DNA from: Vermamoeba vermiformis | Taxonomy: Eukaryota; Tubulinea; Echinamoebida | NCBI GenBank assembly: GCA_045837725.1 | Contig: JBEWZL010000119.1 | Span: forward strand, 1-64,000 | DNA length: 64,000 nt | Direction: 5' to 3' | Shown: piece after piece, positions 56,407-64,000 of the stretch | How the letters are laid out: each line of letters starts with the position of its first letter | Position numbering within the stretch: the first letter of the stretch is position 1 | Notes under the pieces: generated by a model | What the model was told of the DNA's origin: nothing | Databases searched by the model: none | Seen by the model: the letters and a program-made list of their open reading frames with translations, nothing else | Program-made: the position numbers and the translations under genes

Positions 56407-57151
56407 ATTAGTATCCCCATAGTTGCATGATCTTTGTTGCTTTTTCAGCTAGTAGGTTCATAATTGAAGGAACCAATGGTTACTTAGTGCATTGGAGGGC
56501 GCATTATGGTACCCAACACAAAAATAAGTTCTTTGCAAACCCTCCATATCTTATCCAGAGTTTTTACCTGTCCAGGACAGGCAACTTGTCCGGGCCGGAT
56601 ACGTTAGATGGGCTGGACATCTCACCCTGGCTGGCTATGTCATCCACGCTGGATTGGCCATCCTCCGAAAGCGGCCAATTAATAACATCAGTGATGGCTG
56701 CCGCCAGACGGCAATTTTGACAGACAAGTCCGCCAGAGAGAAAAGGGATCAGTTACTGCACCAGTAGCAATTCTTACTACTAGGTGAATTAGCTGCATAA
56801 CAGGAGTCACATGGTTATTTGAAACGCTGGCCCTACCAACCTCCAAGCAGAGCAGTTTTGAATATGGCGTGTTCCGACAAAGGACAGGGCAGCTTGGAAA
56901 GTTTGCACAAAAAATGTGGTAGAAGTTCATTGACATTTGGCTTCAACAATGTCACTCCCTCGGATTAAGGCTGACACCATCATTATTTTGAGCCTTAATC
57001 CTGGAACCCTTAGCTAGAAGAGAGCCAAGCTCCCTATCTTGCTAAAGCAGCAACACTTCTTAAATGAGGGGAGTCTTTACTCATCTGCGAAGGTAAGGAC
57101 AGGTTTTGTAACGCGCCACTTGGGTGATAAATACATGATTGACAAGTTTAT

Positions 57152-58681
57152 TTACTGAATCTCCTCCAACATCTTGCTCAAGTTGTCAATCTTCTCGATG
57201 GGCAGTGGTTTGATTTCTTTTTGGAAGTGTTGTTGAATGGCTAACATCACCTTGCGCGAGCTGTCGTCGTGAATCAAGTTGATGGCAATGCCGTGTCGTC
57301 CGAATCGACCAGATCTGCCAATGCGGTGCAAGTAGGTTTCAGGATCTGGTTGATTGTCGCCCGTGAGTGGCAAGTCGAAGTTGATGACGAGCGACACTTG
57401 CAATATATCAATGCCACGTGCCAGCACGTTGGTGGTGATGAGCACACGTGTCTTGTTGGCGCGGAAGTCGTCAATCACCTTGTCGCGCTCTTCAGGGGCC
57501 ATGTCAAAGCCGTGCAGCAGCGAGACTTGATGACCCTCCGCTTGCATCTTCTTGCTCAGCTCTTGCGCGGTCTTGCGCGTCTGCACGAAGATGATGCTGG
57601 CACCGACCGTGATGAAGCCGTAGATCTCAGAGAGGATCTTGAACTTGTTGTCCTCGGTCTTGCAGTCAATGTAGTACTGTTGTATCTTCTCCAGCGACAG
57701 CTCTTCAGGCTTGAGACGAATCACCACTTTGGGATTGGGCACCACTTTGGCCGCGAATTGCGTCACTTTCTCTTTGTAGGTGGCAGAGAAGAGTGCGATC
57801 TGACAGCTCTTGGGCAGTGACTTTTGAATGCGCGTCGATTGATCCGCCAGACCTTGAATGTCCAGCATCACATCGGCCTCGTCCAGCACGTAGATCTTGA
57901 TCGCTTGCGTCTCGATCGCGCGTCGTCGAATCAAATCGATAATACGACCAGGAGTGCCGATAATAATCTGCGCATCGGTCTTCTTGGGCACTGGCGAGTC
58001 CTTCACGACGAGCAGCACTTCAAACGTCGTGAATTTGGCCAGCTTCTTCACCTCTTCGTAGATCTGACGCGCCAATTCACGCGTCGGGGCGCAGCAGAGT
58101 GCTTGTGTCTTCTTGACTGCTGGATCTGCGCGCGAGAGCATGGAGAGCGAGAAGGCACAGGTCTTGCCAGTACCACTCTGCGCCTGACCGATGAAGTGCT
58201 TCATTGGATCTGCTAAAATATTGGGAATCGAGTGCTCTTGAATGCGACTCGGCTTGTTGTATTTAAGTGCATATATAGCTTTCAGTAGTTCTGGACGCAA
58301 GTTCATCTCTTCGAATGATTTCGTACTGTACAGCGGTGAGTTCGGATCTGATTGTTCGATCATCAATTCTTGTTTTTCTTGGCCTGGACGAAGACCTAAA
58401 TTCTTCAACGCGAGAGGTCCTACATAACATCCAATATTAAGAACATTGCAGCCACAATTAATCGACGTAGAAAATTGTAAATTAATTAACAAAATATTTA
58501 AAATTCACGTTGAATTGCATAGTTGTCATTTGAAATAGTGAACACTAGCATCGATCGCATTAAATGTAATATTAGCTGCGCTTAACACACCTTCTTCTTC
58601 GAGCGTGGCCTTTGAGTCCACTTCACTAGCGAGTTTGTCAGCCTCGTCAGCTGCATCCGCCCAATTTGTTTTTTCTGACAT
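57152..58681 (-). CDS. DBP5: DEAD-box RNA helicase DBP5/DDX19, mRNA export
   Basis: Two exons (58681-58546, 58419-57152), 467 aa in frame. The core has NKPSRIQEHSIPNIL (Q motif), QSGTGKT, PTRELARQ, GTPGRIIDL, DEAD, SAT, ARGID and HRIGRSGRFGR. SPLYSTKSFEEMNLRPELLK before the core and the C-terminal order match DBP5/DDX19, which remodels exported mRNPs at the cytoplasmic face of the nuclear pore. The first-exon donor (GCTA|GTGTTC) is weak but keeps frame; a different short exon could exist. The ATG is 172 bp from the divergent RPA2 gene. Confidence 0.85.
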
Positions 58682-58853
58682 TGTTGTATGTGGTTGTCTT
58701 GTTGTTATGATCGTCGATGCTGCCAAGACCTGTCCCTCCTCCCAGTTGAATACTTTTCTGGCGACGAGTCATATCGCCAGTCAGCAGGTGAGACTGAAAA
58801 GTATGTTCTTTTTTTTTTTGGCTCGATCGCGGTGTAGTTGACTGGCCAGCACC

Positions 58854-61800
58854 ATGAACAAGAGGACACGTGCGCAGAAAGAGAAGAATAAATACGCCGA
58901 GCTCCATCGGTTGATTAGACCACATGTGGACTCGTTCAATTACTTTTTGGATGAGGGCCTTCAGCAAGCCGTTGCAGATCTCGATCCAGTTGAAGTGACG
59001 AGTAGTGATGGAAAATCATTAACATGTATCCTTTTTTATAGATATTATTTATAGCCCATTCACCTGTCATTAATAATTTGCTTTTTTATTTTTCTTTGAC
59101 CGATCAAATCCAGTTTGGATCGAGGAGTGCACTATTGGTGTTCCGTCTAAAAAAACATTGGATGATAAATTATTTCCTAATGAGGTATGTACGAAAATAA
59201 ATTACTATTTTCGATTTCATGCGAGTTGGATCTGGATCTTCAATTTAGATCGGATCGTTCTCAGTAATTTCCGCGCAAATTAGCCCTATTGTCCGCCATT
59301 ATTACTCACCACTCTCGCAGTGTCGCCAAGCCTATCTGACCTATGGTGGCAGCATGCACGTCAAGATCTGTCGCCAGTACGGCGGTGGTCAGAGCAGCAG
59401 CACGCTGCAGAAGTACATTGGTCGCATGCCCATCATGGTGCGGTCCAAGCGCTGTTCACTCGGTGCACTCGGCGCCACTGGGGGCACGGCGACCATGCAG
59501 CGCCACGGCGAGGACCCCGCAGAGATGGGCGGCTACTTCATCATCAACGGCAACGAGAAGGTGATTCGCATTCTCGCAGCGCAGCGCCGCAACTATCCCC
59601 TCGCCCTCAAGCGCGATCACTATCAGAACAGCGGCAAGGGCTTCACGCCCTACGCACTCTCCATCCGCTGCTGCAGACCCGATCAGAGCTCCGTCTCGCT
59701 CTCCCTGCACGCACTCAACAACGGCGACTGTTCGATTCGATTCAGCATGCGCAAGCAACAGTACTTCTTGCCCGTCGTGGCGGTGATGCGCGCACTGATC
59801 GACACCACTGATCGCGAGATTTACGAGCGGATCGTGCAGCAAGATGTGGACAACACATTCATCACGGACAGAGTGGAGAGCATGCTGCGCGAGTCACACA
59901 AAGAGGGCATATACAGTCGCGAGCAGTGCTTGGCATTCATTGGCAGTCGATTCCGCACTGCCCTCGACAACGTGCCCGAGCGCTGGACGGATGTGCAGAT
60001 CGGCGAGCACCTGTTGAAGAAATACGTGCTGGTGCATCTGACGAACAACCAGGACAAGTTCAATCTGCTCGTATTTATGATCCGCAAGCTCTACGCACTG
60101 GTGAGCGGTGATTGCGCCGAAGACAACCCGGATGCGCCCAACACGCAAGAACTGCTGCTGCCGGGACACTTGATGCTGATGACACTCAAAGAGAAGCTGC
60201 AGGAGTGGCTCGGCAACATCAAAGCAGTGATTGCCAAGGATCTGCGCCAGGGCAAGGCAGTGAATATACACGACGAGACGTACTTCAAGAACAGCTTGAA
60301 CAAGACCTTCGATGTCGGCAGCAAGCTCGAGTACTTCCTCAGCACGGGCAATCTCAAGTCACCCACGGGACTCGATCTCAAACAGGCCACTGGCTTCTCC
60401 ATCGTTGCGGACAGACTCAACTTCCTGCGCTTCTTGTCGCACTTCAGATCCATTCACCGCGGTCAGTTCTTCACTGAAATGCGCACCACACAGGTACGCA
60501 AGCTGTTGCCTGAGGCGTGGGGCTTTGTCTGTCCCGTGCACACCCCTGACGGCGGGCCCTGCGGTCTGTTGAATCACTTGGCACACACCTGCCACGTCAC
60601 CAACACTGTCTACGGCGCACAACTCGCCCTCGAGCGGCACGTGATCACTGCGGGACCACTGCTGCCCGCTGCACACCCGCATCACCCTGGTGGCACGCAC
60701 GTGCCGGTGCTGCTCGACGGAAAGTTCCTGGGCTCCGTGGCCCTGACACGTGCACGACACTTTGTGGAGACACTGCGCCGCTTCAAGCTGGAGAACTCCA
60801 CGCCCAACTACCACGAGGCTGTGGAGCGCATGATGCAGAAGCTCGCCGCCAACACTGTGAGCAGCAATCCCGTGCCGCCAGACATGGAGATCAGTTACGT
60901 GTCCCCCGACAGTCGCCAGTACGCGTGCATCTATCTCAGCACGGCCCCCACGCGCATGATGCGTCCAGTGCTGCAGCTGGAGAGTGGCAAGGTGGAGTGG
61001 ATCGGCACCCTCGAACAGCTCTACCTGCGCATAGCCCTGCACGACGAACAAGTGCTCGGCGGCTACAGTCACCAGGAGATCATGCCCACCAACATCTTGA
61101 GTGTCGTGGCCAATCTCACGCCCTTCTCGGACTTCAATCAGTCACCGCGCAACATGTACCAGTGTCAGATGGGCAAGCAGACCATGGGCACGCCTTGCTA
61201 CGCCTACACGCACCGCACCGACAACAAGCTGTACCGCATTCAAACACCGCAAGCACCGATTGTGCGCACCAGTGCCCAGGACCGCTACTGCTTCGACGAG
61301 TACGCGCACGGCACCAATGCAGTGGTGGCAGTCATCTCCTACACGGGCTACGACATGGAGGACGCGATGATCATCAACAAGGGCGCGTATGATCGTGGAT
61401 TCAAGCACGGCACCATCTACAAGAGTCAAGTGATCGATGTGACGCAAGAGGGCGACAAGAGCGAGGGCCTGCAGCAGTACTTCCACAACTGCATCGAGGG
61501 CACCGCAGCGCTGTTCGAGCCCAAGTTGGAGGAGGACGGACTGCCCGCCCCCGGCACCAAGCTGCAGAAAGGCGATCCCTTCTACTGCGTGTGGGACGAG
61601 GCCAGCAAGCGCCACATTGTCACGCGCTACAAGTCGAGTGAGCCGTGCATTGTGGATCAAGTGCTCGTGCTCGGCATGGGTGACACGCCGCACCTGCCCT
61701 CCGACGAGCTGTCACGTGTCAGCAAGGTCGTCATCAAGCTGCGCTATCGTCGCACACCCTGGCGCGGTGACAAGTTCTCCTCGCGCCACGGACAGAAAGG

Positions 61801-62708
61801 TGTCATGTCGCAGCTCTGGCCGCAGGAGTCGATGCCGTTCAGTGAAATGGGCGGAATAACTCCCGACGTGATCATCAATCCCAACGCCTTCCCCTCGCGC
61901 ATGACAATCGGTATGTTGGTCGAGTCCATGGCTGGCAAGAGCGGCGCACTGCACGGGCTGTGGCAGAATGCCGATCCGTTCAGCTACAACAACCGTCCTG
62001 CCGAAGAACAGCACAACGATCCGACGCGCAGCAAGTTCACGGCTGTGGACTATTTTGGACAACAACTGCTCAAAGCGGGCTACAACTATTATGGCAATGA
62101 GCCCATGTACAGCGGAATAACTGGCGTGGAGTTCGAAGCGGACATTTACATCGGCGTGGTGTACTATCAGCGCTTGCGACACATGGTCGGTGACAAGTAT
62201 CAAGTGCGTGCCACTGGTCCTAAAAATAGACTCACGCGACAGCCCATCAAGGGTCGTAAGAAGGGTGGTGGCATTCGTTTCGGAGGTAATTATTCCGCAC
62301 TCATTCTTTATTCTTGACACGTGACTCACGGTGCTATTACCAGAAATGGAAAGAGACAGTTTGCTGGCACACGGCGCGTCGTTCCTGTTGCAAGACAGAC
62401 TGTTCATGTCCTCCGACTTCCACATTGCGCACGTGTGTCGCACGTGTGGCTCAGTGCTCAGCACTTCCATCTTTCAGAGCGTGAACAACAGTCTGCACGT
62501 CTCGGAGTACTCCGAAGCACGCCGCGCAGAGAACAAACAAGTGCTCTGTCGCTACTGTCTCGACGGCAATGTTGAAGCTGCCAACACGCAAGGTGCCACT
62601 TCCAAAAAAGGCAAGAATGTCACGCGCATCTCCATGCCATTCGTGTTCCGCTACCTGATCTCGGAGCTGGCAGCGATGAACATTCGCATTTGCGTCGACG
62701 TCGAATAA
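58854..62708 (+). CDS. RPA2: RNA polymerase I second-largest subunit
   Basis: Four exons (58854-59025, 59114-59184, 59321-62285, 62344-62708), 1,190 aa in frame, as usual for RPA135/RPA2. IRPHVDSFNYFLDEGLQQAV at the N-terminus is typical of the Pol I form. The core includes GRMPIMVRSKRCSL, the active-site region GYDMEDAMIINKGAYDRGF, and DKFSSRHGQKGV. The C-terminal zinc site is CRTC...CRYC in the last exon. It forms the Pol I active centre with RPA1 and makes pre-rRNA in the nucleolus. The third intron contains TGACACGTGACTCA. ACTTGTAATAAAT follows the stop. Confidence 0.95.
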
Positions 62709-62849
62709 GAATTCAATTCTCGGGGCTATAAATAGCACCAAACCTGCGAAATACTTGTAATAAATTCACTTTTAACCTCTTATATTTATCAACTCTATTG
62801 CACAAACAACTACACAAGTGACGTCTCTGGTGACTAAGTACAACATGAA

Positions 62850-64000
62850 CTACTCCTGCTTGTCAGGCTTGCTGTCCACACTCTCCTCAGAGATGATCGC
62901 ATCTGCTCCGTTCGTGGTCGGATCCGCATCCACGGTGCCATTGAGTGCCAGACGCGCACGGTCCTCGTCCTTGAGGGTCTTGGGGTCCAAGTGGTCCCAG
63001 CGCCATATGAATGCCTCGGTGACGAACAAGACGTGCCTGCAGTGCGCGCTGAATGCACAGGCCCGCACACTCTGTCGCGCACGCTTGTGTTCGAGCGCGT
63101 GAATGCACTCGCCACTGCTCAGCTCGTAGATGTACACCACACCGGTCTTGGAGCCCACGGCGAGGTACTGGCCGTCACTGCTCACATCGAACAGCGTGCG
63201 CGCACCACTCGTCTCGCTCTTGCCCTTGACACGCAGCTCGCGCTCGATGCTGTCGTGCTGCCAGTCCCACACCACCACTCTGTTGTCCACCGACTTGCTC
63301 ACCACGCGTGCGTCGTCGAGACAGCGCAGACAATCTGACATGTGACACCTGTCAATCACGTGCGCGCAGTAACTACATGTAAGATGCACAGCTACGTACC
63401 GATCTCAGATTTGTGCGGAGATTTCAAAGCACGTGATTCAGTGACCTCCACGGGCACCGACAAATCACGTGTCACTTGCTCAGCTTTGCGCTTCTTCGAA
63501 TCACTTCCATTTAAGGCAGGTGCCACCACGTGATTCAAGTCCCAGATCTGCACCGCGCCCTGTTTGTTGGCGGTCAACAGCACAGTGCCGTGCGCTGCAG
63601 GTACAAAGGTCTGTGTGTGCGTCAGTGCGGAACAGTCAACAGCGCGACACGTACCATGGCCGTGGTGTGCGGGGCGTGCAACACAGCGATGCACGGATTC
63701 AAGTCGTCTTCGCGCTGCTCGTCACTCGTCTTGACGCGCTTGCTGGCACGCTGTTGGTACCACTCGCTGTCCGGTGCGAAGGCAGAGATCTCCCATATGC
63801 GCACTGTGCCGTCGCGCGAGTACGATGCGAGCAGTTGACGCGCGTACTTGGCTGCATTGTGCTCGTTCTGATCGCAGCTCGGCAACACTACATCTGTGCT
63901 GCACATCTGTTCAATCGTGTCGTCGTGACCTGTAGCGATGAGTACATGCTTTATCTTAATATAGTTAGCACTATTTACCGTGCAAGATGTGAAAAGCGCG
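62850..64000 (-). CDS. EED: EED/ESC/FIE-like WD40 protein (Polycomb PRC2 subunit), 5' part outside window
   Basis: Exons visible: 64000-63979 (partial), 63929-63655, 63610-63400, 63334-62850; 330 residues in frame, the C-terminal part. Features shared with EED, ESC and plant FIE: GHDDTIEQ, then SRDGTVRIWEI, then the diagnostic DCLRCLDDARVVSKSVDNRV, YLAVGSKTGVVYIYEL, and AFIWRWDHL, matching the SIWRWD ending of EED. EED binds H3K27me3 and activates the PRC2 methyltransferase. An insert between repeats (NGSDSKKRKAEQVT) and an acidic C-terminal extension are extra. Without the N-terminal repeats the call rests on these motifs. Confidence 0.7.

Larger units (their letters stand above)
54443..57151. 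other. Gene-free repeat-bearing region
   Basis: The longest stretch without a gene (2.7 kb). It holds a foldback inverted repeat, GC-rich direct repeats, a T26 tract and a tRNA-like segment, listed separately. No transposase or other mobile-element protein is readable. 56550-56720 is GC-richer, with repeated CTGG/CCGG-type words, but has no coding signal. Confidence 0.6.

Noticed and set aside
60359-62470. Minus-strand frames of 180-250 codons opposite RPA2
   Set aside because: They come from strong codon bias in a highly conserved polymerase gene; no domain or splice context.

Overview
This is a gene-dense nuclear segment from a unicellular eukaryote. Nearly every gene is split by short GT-AG introns (mostly 45-110 nt), gene ends lie about 90-300 bp apart, and both strands are used about equally. 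The gene content fits the opisthokont/amoebozoan part of the tree: a DOCK-family exchange factor, LIM, RGS and BTB proteins, a sphingomyelin-synthase-like enzyme, a Zn2Cys6 plus PAS transcription factor of a type best known from fungi, and an EED-like Polycomb protein. An amoeboid relative of fungi (Holomycota) is my best guess, but it is inference; nothing here fixes the species.

Layout. 1-12 kb (AT-rich): end of an unknown gene, a zincless NEIL1-type DNA glycosylase, a secreted CAP-WSC-papain fusion protease facing a membrane-anchored I29 (cathepsin-propeptide) protein, poorly resolved small exons, a protein kinase gene with two reading-frame discrepancies, a kinase N-lobe fragment, and a protein with a ScoMcrA/SRA-like modified-base-reader domain. 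12-20 kb: sphingomyelin-synthase-related enzyme, Dbp3-type helicase, two-LIM/coiled-coil protein, BTB protein. 20-38 kb: triple-RGS protein, an ER-anchored C2-PH-SMP-SnoaL lipid-transfer protein, a coiled-coil protein, a tandem AAA ATPase, a small membrane protein, the Zn2Cys6-PAS factor and ORC4. 38-54 kb: PHD-TFIIS-SPOC protein, a small unknown protein, DOCK, a TBC Rab-GAP, LSM1, mitochondrial Obg GTPase and a GyrI-like protein. 54.4-57.1 kb: the only large gene-poor stretch, holding a foldback repeat, GC-rich direct repeats and a tRNA-like element. 57-64 kb: DBP5, RNA polymerase I second-largest subunit, and the 3' part of an EED-like gene.

Themes. Genes repeatedly sit head-to-head about 165-230 bp apart (protease/I29; SRA-like/SMS; PHD-SPOC/41149; DOCK/TBC; MTG2/GyrI-like; DBP5/RPA2), implying shared promoters. 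Many introns in the GC-richer two thirds carry the palindrome TGACA-NN-TGTCA, and about half of the gene ends carry TTGTAAAT-like motifs. The most unusual local system is the papain-like protease that lacks its own propeptide beside a divergent gene for a tethered propeptide-like inhibitor domain. All exon models were built by hand from splice sites and reading frame; joined models keep frame throughout except where stated.
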